Below are positions 19,095-29,559 of a DNA stretch of 31,455 nt, piece after piece. Made by a program: the position numbers and the translations under genes. Source of the stretch: Amphimedon queenslandica (lineage: Eukaryota; Porifera; Demospongiae; Haplosclerida; Niphatidae); the NCBI RefSeq assembly GCF_000090795.2, contig NW_003546249.1, forward strand, positions 197,935-229,389. The letters are read 5' to 3'. The notes under the pieces were generated by a model, which was not told the DNA's origin, searched no databases, and was given only the letters and a program-made list of their open reading frames with translations. Position 1 is the stretch's first letter. Each line of letters starts with the position of its first letter.

Positions 19095-21505
19095 CATAAT
19101 CTAGACTAGTTCACATGGCTTGGATTAGCATCAAAATGTTCTATCACTCTAAGCAAGACCGAAAAAGAGGTTTCTATCCTATTGCATCCTATTATTTAGC
19201 TCTAAGGAGGTTGCCATCCTTTTATTTATCTTGATTAATAAATTAATATAGACTACCCATCCACTTAAGCATTTTGTAAAAGGTTTTCTATTGTTTTTTG
19301 TGTCAAACTAAGTTATGTATTATTTAATTCCAATTAAAGATGCCTGGTCATTTCAAAAGTGTATCATAATCCTTGACAAAATTAAGTAACGTCACTATTT
19401 GCAACAGAATGCAAAAAGTCATCGTAGTTTGGAAAACAAGCCTTGAACCGTTTATATCTGTCGACAAAGATGGCCATGTCCTTCCAGTGGGTCTAGTCCA
19501 AATGGTTTAAAGTGAGTCAGGTGTGATTCCAATGATTCCATCTGTTAAACAGCAACCTCTGTTTCTGGAAGAATATTTGGATCAATAGGCGCATCATGAT
19601 TAGCATGTAACATTCTCATTTGGTATTCCTCACCCTAGATTGTTGAATAATGTAACATCTTATAATAATAGGTTATACAAGACACCTAATGCAATAATGT
19701 ATAAAGTAACTAGGTTATGGCGTGAATACTATTGCTAAAATATACTATAATTATGTGGGTATCATGAGATTTATGTTGCTTACCAGGCACAGAATGTTCA
19801 TTCCAAGCCATAGTTTTACCAACAACAGCAACTCTTATTGTGAATAACAAAACAAAATTTTACCAACAGATCATCCATATCAATTTCTCCTCTTTCCTCT
19901 AAAGGACTTAAACATAATTTTATCGGGTAATTAATGCACTTATTAATTTCAACAAAAAGTTGCTCCACACAATGATTCTATGAAAGAAAATCATATAGTT
20001 AAAGTGCAATGCTGAACTAACCAGTTTTTATGTTGCCTGTAAGTGAGGGGCACGATCACAATTGTAGCAATGATTCGCAAACTGCTGCTCCTGCATAAAA
20101 AACATGAAATGCCACTCCTTCCCATGATTGACGTGTATCTGGTCCCATAGTCCATAATGTAATGTCAAAGGTTTGCATACAAACATTACTGACAAACGTT
20201 TTACAAAATAACCCACCTATAAATGTGACAATAGATTTCAAGGCAGTTCTTCACTGGCGTAGTGATGAAACTGACAATTTTTCCACAAAAGCCATCAACA
20301 GCGCAGATGTGTGCCACTTCAAATATGACTAGCTTCTCGTTCTGGTCAATGTGAAGTTTATGGCCAAATAATCAGCGTGATAGGGAACAGGATTTAGATA
20401 TCTCCTTGTGACTCTGCTTCTGTGTACGTGATGAGTCCGATCAATATGCCATAATGAGGTTCCAACTCTAGCTTCACTCACTAAAATCCCATGTGACCTC
20501 AATAGTCCAGTCATAGTTTTACGGCAATAAGTAGGCCCCACCTAGTCTATTATAATTATAATGAAACATAAATTAATTATGCAAGTAAATGAAAGAGTAT
20601 CACTCAATGAAACTATGGACATAGGCATACTGGCACAAAATCACCATAAATTTATTGCCAAATTAATTTTAACTAAAAATGACACGCTGTTTCTCTTTTT
20701 GATGCTATGACCGCAAACAGGCTGGCATGCAACATGTCTTATTCGTGAGCTCAAAATTTTTTTGAGCATAGAAGGCATGCACACTAGTTCAAACTTTATC
20801 ACTAACCATATTAATGGCATCAGAAACGACATGATCAAGGGTTGTGTCATTTAATCTACTTGTACAATGAATGTCCTTGAATTGACAGAACCTCTCTACG
20901 CTTCTAAGACTCAACCCTCTGGTTCCAGGATACTCCTGCTTCAGATGTTCACTGACTCTCCTTAAAGTCCACTTCCTTTCCTACACAAACTCACAAACAA
21001 GAGACTCTAACTCTTCCAGTAACTTTGCCTTGACAGTGGGTGTGTCTGAAAATTGTAAGAAGGCGGAGCATAGATGTGAATAATTTGATATGGCAATGAT
21101 GGAGAAGAGAAAACAGTCAACTTAGCATTTAGAGGGAAGGTCTTTCATTCAAATTTCTAATTTCCAGAGTTTTGCAATTACTTTTGGAATATTAAATCAA
21201 AATTTCAAAATTCTGAAATTTCAATTTTCAGAAATCCGCATTTTGTAGTCCAAATGATAATTTCTTGAGTTAGCTGTTTCATACCTCTGGCTCTAAAAGC
21301 CAGTGTCAGAGTATTAGCATTGGGAGCAAAGGCAAATCGCCAGGTTCAGTCAAATTTTAAAATTTCAGAGATCATTTTCAGAGAAATTGAAAATTTGGAG
21401 AAAATTTGGTCAAAATGCTAAAAAAAAAGTTAAACGTTTGCAAATTGACAACCGTCCTAAAGTTAAAAAAAGTTGCATTTTGAATGGTGGAAATATACAC
21501 AGACC
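19095..21505 (-). repeat. Right inverted arm
   Basis: Reverse-complement copy of 14923-17345. It keeps the 33-bp integrase segment missing from the left arm and has its own frameshifts. Confidence 0.8.
19313..21045 (-). pseudogene. rve-type DDE integrase gene, right-arm copy
   Basis: Same five-exon gene as in the left arm, read on the minus strand. Exon 1 begins near 21045 (TPTVKAKLLEELESLV, with a TAG seven codons later). Exon 2 starts near 20541 with GPTYCRKTMTG and is frameshifted after NPVPYHADY by one lost base, just before the first catalytic motif. Exon 3 has VNHGKEWHFMFFMQEQ: the GKEW segment is intact but the second catalytic Asp has become Asn. The intron-3 acceptor AG is intact here (TCATAG). 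Exon 4 keeps the catalytic Glu (VEQLF) and EERGEIDMDDLLVKFC. Exon 5 ends at the TAA whose complement is 19313-19315. The two copies have thus lost activity by different lesions. Confidence 0.72.
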
Positions 21506-21815
21506 TGACTTATAAGACCGAGGTGCTATCATTCGAGTTTGGCTTCAGGATTATGATTCATATCCTACTCACTTAACGTTTCTATTTTTCTGACTTTCAT
21601 AGTGTTATTTGGTAGGAGTGACTGATCAAATCGAGATATATTATGTGGTTTGTGTTGTAATGATGTATCACGTTTTACCACTGTTTCTTCTTTTCTCAGT
21701 TTCATAGCATAGTTTAGACAGGACTGACTGATGAGACTTTGTTTTTCCCAATATTTTGTTTCTCACTGTTTGTATTTTTTTTAGTTTCATACCATAGTTT
21801 TCAAGTACCTGCCAA
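21506..21815 (-). repeat. Satellite S array, block 3
   Basis: It continues block 2 in the same reverse orientation after the 6.6-kb element: the first partial unit resumes with TGACTTATAAGACCGAG, matching the S consensus at the position where block 2 stopped. It ends at about 21815, where minisatellite M starts. Confidence 0.8.
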
Positions 21816-21819
21816 ACTG

Positions 21820-22285
21820 TCTCCAACTCCTAATGCCACATAAACTGTCTGCTCTTACAGCCAAACCAACTCACTGCTGTCACTGCCACAAAATCTTGCT
21901 GCTCTCTCGGCCACACCATCTTCCTAGACACATTGCCACACCATCTTCTTGTACTCAAGACCACACTTCCCTGTTCCCATTGCTACACAATCTTCGTGCA
22001 CACACTGCCACCATATCTCTCTGCTCTGACCGCCAAACTATCTCCCTTCCGTAATTGCCACACTATCTCCCTGCTCTTACTGCCACACCATCTTGCTGCT
22101 ATCACTGCCACACCATCTCCCAGAGGTCACTGCCACGCTATCTTCTTGCTCCCACAGCCTCACCATCTGGGCTCCCACTGCCACAGCAACTCCCTGTTTT
22201 GTGCCTCACAATCTCCCTGCTCCAACTACCACTCAGACACCCTGCTCTATGTGCCTCACAATAACCATTCTCTCACAGCCACAAA
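21820..22285 (-). repeat. Minisatellite M block 3
   Basis: 25-bp units in minus orientation (the plus strand reads CTCACTGCCACACCATCT). Overlapping open frames (21833-22403) arise because this strand of the unit lacks stop codons in all three frames; they are not genes. Confidence 0.85.
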
Positions 22286-22289
22286 CTTA

Positions 22290-25110
22290 TTGGATATTAC
22301 CTGTAGAAACTATACTGTAAAAGTAAAAAAAAAACAAAGTGACAAGTCAGTAAAGATGAAACATGAATTTAAAATGAAACTAAAAGATAAAAACTCAGTC
22401 TGATCATTTACTTGTAAAATTTAAAATTATACCATAAAATTAAGAAACGAATATTGGGAATGTAAACCAAATGGGAAACTAAGTTCAGTCAGTCAGTCTT
22501 GTCTAATTATACATGTTAAACATAGAAGAGAAGAAGAAACAAACAATAGTAAAACATGAAACATGACTTGGAACAAAAACCTAATAAAATAACTAAATTT
22601 GCACTGTCAATCCTAGCATTTAATGAATCTCAGAAGAAAAGAAACAAATAATCAAAATTTAGTAGGACATAAAACATTTGTTTAAAACCATACTCAAATG
22701 ATGATCACTCAGTCTCATAAGTCACTGTTGGCTTAAACTACAGTATAAAAGTGAGAAAAAAATAAGTGATTAGTACATGAAACATTATTGTGCAACCAAT
22801 TTCAAATCATTTTTGAATTAACCTCTAAATATAAAAATCTGTCTGATTGTACATTTCTGTTATTTTATATATTATGAAGTAAGAAATAAGAAAAGAATTT
22901 CTGACAAAATATAAGTTCATGAAAAATCATTATAAAACAAAACTTCAGTGTGAAAATCTGACTTAAATCAGATGTTTTTGGTATAAAACTAAGAAAAACT
23001 ACAGATACAAAATGTGTTCAATTTAACTTCAAATGAAGTAACTGCTACATGAACATGATCTTAAAAAAAATTTTAAATGATAAATCTCAGTTTGATCAGT
23101 CACTAATGGTATAAGTTATACTACGAAAATGAGAAAAGAAAAACCAGTACTGCAAAATTAGTACAAGGAACATTCTAAAGCACAACTTCAATGATAAAAG
23201 GTAAATCAGACCAGTCTATCTTTTTGAAACAATACTATAAAACAGAGGAAAGATGAAAAAATAATGGGGAGTCAGTAGTCAACTACCATTTTGAAACCCA
23301 ATTTCAATAATCAGAACTCAATTTCATCAGTCATTTCTTTCATTTGAAATGATATAATAAAACTAAGATCGACAAGCATAGTGAGAACGATGAACATAAT
23401 CTGACTTAACTTCAAATCATAAGAACTCCGTCAGGTCAATTTCAAACTATACTATAAAAGTGACAGAAAATCAAATACTGAAAAATGAATATTACATGCA
23501 AATCTTTTTAAGAAACGAAACAGAAAGGATAAAAACTGTCATGAGTCTTTTCTCGTATAAACTATATTATGTGTCAGAGAAAAAACTTAGTATGAATTCA
23601 GTGCAATTTAAAACAACATTTTAAAACCCAACCTTAAAATAAGTCACTCCTGGTGTTTCTAACTACACGGAAACATAGAAAAGAGCAAACAAAGTTTCAA
23701 ATGTCAGTAGGACATTAAACATTTTAAATAAAAACTTAAATGATAAGAACTAAGCTGATGAGTCATGCTTGGTATGAGAAAAAAAGAAAAAAGTAAGAAC
23801 TCTAACTTTCTAAAACCAAACTGAAATCATAAGTACAGTCTGATTAGTCACATGAAAATAAGAAACAACAAATTCTGAGAAGCAAAAAACAGCTTTAAAA
23901 AAACAAAGGGATAAACACTAAATTTGTTAGTCATTCCAGGTATAATCTATAATATTTAACTGAAAAAGGAACAAACGAAGAACAAGAAGTCAGTACAACA
24001 TGAATCATTACTTCAGAAGTCAACCTTAAATAATAAAACCTCGATCTGATAAGTTAGTCTTGTTATTTATCAGTCTTGTTATTTTTAACTATGCTATGAA
24101 CTCAGAAAACAGGGAACATGTAGTCAAAAGAGAGTAGGACATAAAACATTTTAAGACATGAGATTGTAGATCTCATTCTGATGAGTCACTGCTACTATTC
24201 AACAAACTATACTACATAACTGAAAAAGGAAGAACGGTGAAAAGTGTAACATGAAACTTTAACAAAGGAAACAGAAATGAAAGAACAATATGTGGAGAAA
24301 CTTCAGGAGTTTTAAACTACTGTATGAATCTGAACAAGGAAGATATAAAGAGGAGTACTACATGAAACATCATTTTAAACCATCTAAAATGATAACATAG
24401 TCTAATCAGTCACTCCAGGTAATAAAAGCTGAGAAAAAAAAAGAAACAAATAGTGAGAAGGTATAAGGCACCATTATTATTCTAACTTTAAATGACAAGA
24501 AGTCATTCTGATGTCACATTAACTACATCAAGCTACACTATGAAAGATAGAAGACGAAACAAATTATGAGTAATAAGTAGTAGCAAATGAAACAACTTTA
24601 TAACCAATTTTAAATTATCAGAACTTAAACTTAATGAGTCACTTCTGTCATTTTAACGATGAAATGAAATTACAAAAAGTAGAAACAAATACTGAGATGA
24701 GTACTACATAAAATATAACTCTAAGACCAAACAAACCAGATTATAACAAAGTCTGATCAGTTAATCCTTGTCTAAACTTCATCTTTTCAAACTGACAAAA
24801 AAACAGTGGGAGTCACCACAATATTAAACATGTTTCAAAAAGGAACCTCAAAAAATAACTCAATCCTTAGTCACTATAAAGCTGAGAAAAGAGGAAAGAA
24901 GTGGTCAAAAGTGAGATGAAATAAACAGAATTAAGAACAAGTTTAAATGATAAGAACTCAGTGTTAAAAGTCACTTCTGCTATAAACTTTACTATGAAAG
25001 TGAGAAAAGAAGAAACAAATAGTGAGATTTCAAAGAACATATCACATCCAAATCAACAACAAAAAAATGGAACTGTCTGATTAGTACTTCTGGTACTTTA
25101 ACGTATAATA
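22290..25110 (+). repeat. Satellite S array, block 4
   Basis: Units of about 119 bp in plus orientation. The order of variant units repeats that of block 1, but permuted: 22320-24200 matches 10740-12545, and 24570-25090 matches 9600-10130. Both ends abut minisatellite M in minus orientation. Confidence 0.9.
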
Positions 25111-25124
25111 TGAAAATGCTACAA

Positions 25125-25445
25125 CCTTTGCCATGTGCCACACAAACTCCCTCCTCTCATTGCCACACTATCTGCCTGCTCTCAAAGCATTTACCATCTT
25201 CCCGCCCTCACTGCCACGTAATCTCCCCGTTCTCAACCACACAACATCCCTGCTCTCACTGCCAACATCATCTCCCTACTCTTACTGCAACACAATCTGC
25301 CCTCTGCCACTACCTCACAATCTCACTGCATTTACCAACTTCCCGCCCTAACTGCCACACAATTTTTCCGTTCTCACAGCAACACAATATCCCTCATCTC
25401 ACTGCCGATATCTCTGTAATCTGACTGGCACACAATCTGCCCCTA
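25125..25445 (-). repeat. Minisatellite M block 4
   Basis: 25-bp units in minus orientation, ending at about 25445 directly against the copia 5' half. When joined (inverted) to the end of block 1 at 7772, the cut monomers combine in register. The two blocks were therefore probably one array of about 600 bp before the inversion. Confidence 0.85.
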
Positions 25446-27071
25446 AAACATCATTAGATTTCAGAGAATTGAACTCAGCATTCATAGCACTCTTCCACTT
25501 GTCTTTATCAGATCCAGCTAGTGCTTCAGTAGGTGTAGTAAGCTCTTTTTCAATCTCTGTTAGGTTGACATAAACTCCATAGCAATCTGGAGGATGACGT
25601 GATCGAGATGATCTTCTGATTACTGGTTCAGTATCAGGAATATCTTTTCTGTCTTCACTATCACTAACAGTGTGATCCTCTACTTCATAGTCATCATCAA
25701 TGGGATCATATTGAATACAAGCATTGGGCTTTGATTCTAGAGCAGTCACCATTTTATTGAAAGTGACGTCACGACTGAAGACTATTCTCTCCTTCTGATT
25801 GTCTTATAAACGATAGCCTTTTCTTTCAATAGAGTAGCCCATAAAGATGCATTTCTGTGATTTAGCATCTAACTTCTGACGTCAATCTTTAAGTATGTGG
25901 CAATATGCAGCACAACCAAATATTCACAAGTGTCCAACATTTAATTTGACACCATTGAAAGCTTCATACTGTGTTTTGTCTGGTAGTGCTTTCGTAGGGC
26001 ATCTGTTACGAAGATATTCAGCAGTAGATAGAGCTTCTGCCCAGAATTTGTGAGGTAGTTTGAAGTGAGACAGCATAGAACGAACCATTTTGACCAGAGT
26101 TCTGTTCATTTGTTCGGCTGTCCCATTTTGTTGTGGACATTTGGGAACAGTTAGCTGGTTTTTTATTCCTTCTTTCTTTAGAAAACACTCGAATTCTTTA
26201 GAAGTGAATTTACCACCACTATCACTACGAAATACTTTGAGCTTCTTCCCTGTCTCAAGCTCTGTTTTAGCTTTCCACTCACGAAACTTCTCAAATGCTT
26301 CTGATTTGTACTTCAGAGGATAAATCCAAACGTACCGTGTACAATTATCTATAAACGTTTATAAACATTAGAAAGTATTCTGACCCACTCGTGACTTTAA
26401 GTTGATCTTCCACACAAATGTCGGTGTGAACTAGATCCAGCGGTTCTTTGGCTCTAGATTCAGATTGTACTGGAAATGGATTCCTGTGCTGCTTTCCATC
26501 TAAAAAGGATTCGCAAAATTGAGTGTGCCCTAATGACGAGAAATCAAAGTCTTCCACGAGATCATCTTTAGCTAGTTTCTGGAGACTCTTCTGATTGAGA
26601 TGTCCATAGCGTTGATGCCACAGGTCTTCCATTGTAGTCTCTTGATGGGATGCATTTACAGAATCAATGTAGAGCTTCGACATGATAGAGACCTCCCACC
26701 TTCTCAGCAATCGTTATCAATTTACGATTCCGATCTCTGATGATACAGCTTGATTCTCCAAATCTGACAGTATTTCCTCGTTCTACAGCTTTAGACACAC
26801 TTAACAGATTATATGACAACTCTGTTATTAATAAAACATCGAACAATGTACACTTACGTGAACTTCTCTTTCCAGACTTCATCATCAGTTGTACAGTACC
26901 TTTAGCTGTAGCTGTCAGCTTGTGTTCATCTCCCAAAACATCTAATGGACTCTTCAAAGAATGTAGCTGAACAAACAGATTCCAGTCATTACAGATGTGG
27001 CTTGTTGCTCCAGAATCAATGATCCACCTGCCAGCCAACTGCTCTCTAGCTGTTAGTAAGTGACTGAACAT
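25446..27071 (-). pseudogene. pol: Copia pol, 5' part: protease, integrase, start of RT
   Basis: This is the N-terminal half of copia pol on the minus strand. The aspartic protease has IDSGATSHIC (27001-27020). The GAG-pre-integrase zinc-binding motif follows (HQRYGHLNQ, then FCESF at about 26510-26600), in which the last Cys is replaced by Phe. The integrase core has the first Asp in LVHTDIC, the second in RSDSGGKFTS (about 26216-26232) and the Glu in PQQNGTAEQMNRTL (about 26100-26140). A linker, RRSSRSRHPP, leads to the RT edge, KWKSAMNAEFNSLKSNDV, which ends abruptly at 25446. Protease cuts the polyprotein; integrase inserts the cDNA. Frameshifts occur near 26345 and 26690, and stops near 25800-25920. 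The next codons of the same protein are on the plus strand at 7773. Confidence 0.92.
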
Positions 27072-27089
27072 TAGTCCCGTCTAATCACA

Positions 27090-27853
27090 ATCTGTAGCTT
27101 TCACATCAGCCCTATCAGCCTTGTGTTGCTGCTTCCTTGATGTTCTTTCTCCAGGACTCTGTTGAGATCTCTCTCGCTCTCTGCCATTACGCTGTATGTG
27201 ACCAAATTTCTAGCAAAAGAAACATTTCGGACCGTTTTTGTGATGCTTAGCTGCCATAGCTCCCTCAGCTGTTGAGCTACTCGGATTACGCTCTTGTCTC
27301 TTTCTCCCTTCATAAACCAGTCTCTCGATGACGGTGTTCATGCTCGGTACAGTCTCGTTGGCCTCGAATGCAGTCACCAACATGTCGTATGACTCCGGGA
27401 GACTTGCTAGAAGGTACACCACGTGATCGTCCTCCGTTATGTTATCTCCCACAACTGCGAGCTCATTGAAAAACTGTCATCACCTTTATGTGATTGAACT
27501 GATTCACCTGCATTCAGCTTCAGAGAGTGCAGTTTACGTGTCAAACTCAGGCGATTTGTCCAAGTTTTCTTCAGGAACTGATCAGAGAGAGCTTTCCAGA
27601 CTTCAACAGGATTAGTTGGATCCCAAAGCAGATGCAGTAGTGTCAAATCTATTGATAATATGATGATAGCTAGTGCTCGATCCTTCCTTGAATTAAATTT
27701 AGTTAAGGCTTCTGCTCCTGCTGGCTCTGTCTCCGTTCCATTAACTATCTTCCACAAGCTGTTCTTCATTAAAGCCATGTGGCATTTAATTTTCCAGGTA
27801 GCATAGTTACTTCCTACCAGAGGTACAATACAAATAGACCTTGACTCAGCCAT
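27090..27853 (-). pseudogene. gag: Copia gag
   Basis: It starts at ATG 27851-27853 (MAESRSICIVPLVGSNYATW), a UBN2-type copia Gag beginning with the usual LxGxNYxxW segment. It continues through LWKIVNGTETEP and, after a frameshift near 27450, VYLLASLPESYDMLVTAFE. The nucleocapsid zinc knuckle (about 27205-27235) is damaged: CFFC is followed by a stop, then KFGHIQRN, and the final Cys is missing. Gag forms the virus-like particle that packages element RNA. The start codon lies only five bases downstream of the primer-binding site, so the 5' leader is almost absent. Confidence 0.88.
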
Positions 27854-27858
27854 AGCGT

Positions 27859-27874
27859 TGCTGAGCTCATAACC
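27859..27874 (-). promoter_or_regulatory. Copia primer-binding site
   Basis: GGTTATGAGCTCAGCA (minus strand) directly follows the LTR end. It agrees at 14 of 16 positions with the complement of the anticodon-stem region of eukaryotic initiator tRNA-Met. An internally cleaved half-tRNA primer is known for Drosophila copia and yeast Ty5; its use here is inferred from the match. Confidence 0.75.
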
Positions 27875-28176
27875 TGATGAGTACTTTTGGTACGACAGCT
27901 AACGATAGTTTCTCAACTATATTCAATGAAATGACTTTATTATACACGAAAGAACCAACTGACAGACTTCCACAAATCAATATATTGTGTAACATAAGAA
28001 TATTCTGGAATCATAGTGAATGTGCATGCATGGAACAGTCTAGAATGTGCTTGTATGAAACAGAACATAAAAGTGTCAGACTAATTAAGATAACCAATTA
28101 AACATGAACAACTACATGTATATACATTATGATTGCACTAATTAGATTTAAGTAGTTTTAGTGTATATCTTCCACA
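27875..28176 (-). repeat. Copia 5' LTR (302 bp)
   Basis: Read on the minus strand it begins TGTGGAAGATATACAC and ends GTACTCATCA. It aligns with the plus-strand LTR at 9237-9511, with substitutions and an extra segment of about 27 bp in U3. The TATA-like box (TATATTG on minus, about 27980) and the poly(A) signal AATAAAG (complement at 27935-27941) are conserved. Confidence 0.92.
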
Positions 28177-28181
28177 CTTCT
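28177..28181. repeat. Copia target-site duplication, 5' side
   Basis: CTTCT on plus is AGAAG on the element strand, identical to 9512-9516. Confidence 0.85.
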
Positions 28182-29555
28182 TACTATCTGTTTCATGTTT
28201 TTCAGATACCTAGCATAGTTTATGTGACAAGTGACTCATCACATACATTTTTGATCCATTCTGTTTGGTTATAGAAAATAATGTAGCATGTACTACTCAT
28301 TTTTCAGTATTTTTTTCTGTTGTCATTTTGATAGTATTGTTTAAAATACCAGTATTGACAGATCAGACAGAGTTACTACATTTGTAGTTGATTCCTATAA
28401 TGTTCATAGTTCTCACTACTTTGTCCATTTTCAGTTGCATTGTATCATTTGAAACACTAGAAGTGACTGATCAAATTCAGTTCTGATTATTAAAATTGGT
28501 TTTAATTCAATGTTTTATGTAGTACTGACTTCTTACTATTTGTTTCATTCTTCAGTTTCATAGCATATTTAAAGCATAGGAAGAGACAGATCACACTGTT
28601 GTCATTATTTGTATTTCATTGTAAAAAAAAATGTGTACATGTCTCCTTTGTTTCATACAATAGATGACTGATTTGACTGAGATTTGTTCAGTTGCCTTTG
28701 GTTTTATAATAATGTTTCATGTACTGAAAAATTGTCAATGTTTGTTTTTCCTTTCTTTCATAAAAAATAACATACCGGAAATATATAATCAGACTGATTT
28801 TTATATTCAGTGGTTGAATCTCAAATGACTTCCATCTGTCATAGTAGTTTATACCAGGAGTGACTAATTAGACTGAATTTTTATCATTTCAGTTTGGTTA
28901 TGAAATTATGTTTTGTATACTATGTACTCCTACTATTTTGTTATTTCATTTCAAGTTTCCTTGTATGGTATACATAGAAGTGACTGATCAAATTTAGTTT
29001 TTACATTCAAGTTTTGTTTTTAAATGTTTTTTGTACTACTTGTTTTTAAGATGTTTCTTTTTTTCTTAATGTCTTGTATAGTTTATAATACCAGAAGTCA
29101 ATGATCAGACGAAGTTATCCTTCAAGTTTTGATTTTGAAATAATTTTTTGTTCTTCAAATTTCATATCATTTGTTTTTACCTTTCTCAATTTCCTTAAAA
29201 ACCTTATAATGCATAAAGTTACTCACCAGACTGAGTTATGAACATCTGAAATTGGTTTTAAAATGTTTCACATACTACTGACTTCTCACTATCTGTTTCT
29301 CCTTTTATGACATTTAATGTAAAGTTTACATCAGAATTTACAAATCAGACTGACATAAATCAATTGAATTTAAATATAAAACAATGTTTTAGGTATTTCT
29401 TAACTTAATTGTATACTTTGAAGTACCAGAAGTCACTGATCAATTTGAGTTTTTATCACTATTTTGGTATTAAAGAATATCATGTACTACTGAATTGAGA
29501 CAATTTGTTTCTTCTAGTATTATTTTTGTATCTTTTGTTTCTTCCTTTAAGGCAA
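28177..29555 (-). repeat. Satellite S array, block 5
   Basis: Units of about 119 bp in reverse orientation. Read on the minus strand the variant units follow the same order as about 10600-11955 in block 1; shared rare features include a poly-T insertion, an unusual ATATAAAAATCAGTCTGATTA unit start and a GGTATCTGA word. The array stops at the copia LTR, and its order is taken up again at 9512. Confidence 0.88.
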
Positions 29556-29559
29556 TTGG

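Larger units (their letters stand above)
14923..21505. mobile_element. 6.58-kb transposon-like unit with 2.4-kb inverted arms
   Basis: The left arm (14923 to about 17345) and right arm (about 19095-21505) are inverted copies of each other. The outer ends align without gaps from GGTC: GGTCCCTGTATATTTCC on the left, GGTCTGTGTATATTTCC on the right read inward, followed in both by ACCATTCAAAAT. The arms then stay alignable through a non-coding region, five integrase exons and their introns, and end together at TCTAGATT..TGAGT. The spacer of about 1.75 kb holds a RING-like gene. The unit interrupts satellite S with a 4-6 bp target duplication. A DDE integrase, inverted ends and a short duplication together argue for a cut-and-paste DNA transposon of the integrase-like group. 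No DNA polymerase or capsid gene is present, so it is not a Polinton. All genes are decayed. Confidence 0.75.

Noticed and set aside
14923..21505. Polinton/Maverick
   Set aside because: The integrase and a possible 6-bp duplication fit, but the unit is only 6.6 kb and has no protein-primed DNA polymerase, packaging ATPase, protease or capsid gene.
7773..28176. Two separate truncated copia elements in opposite orientation
   Set aside because: The halves abut at the same codon, share the AGAAG target duplication and have colinear satellite flanks, which two independent elements would not show.
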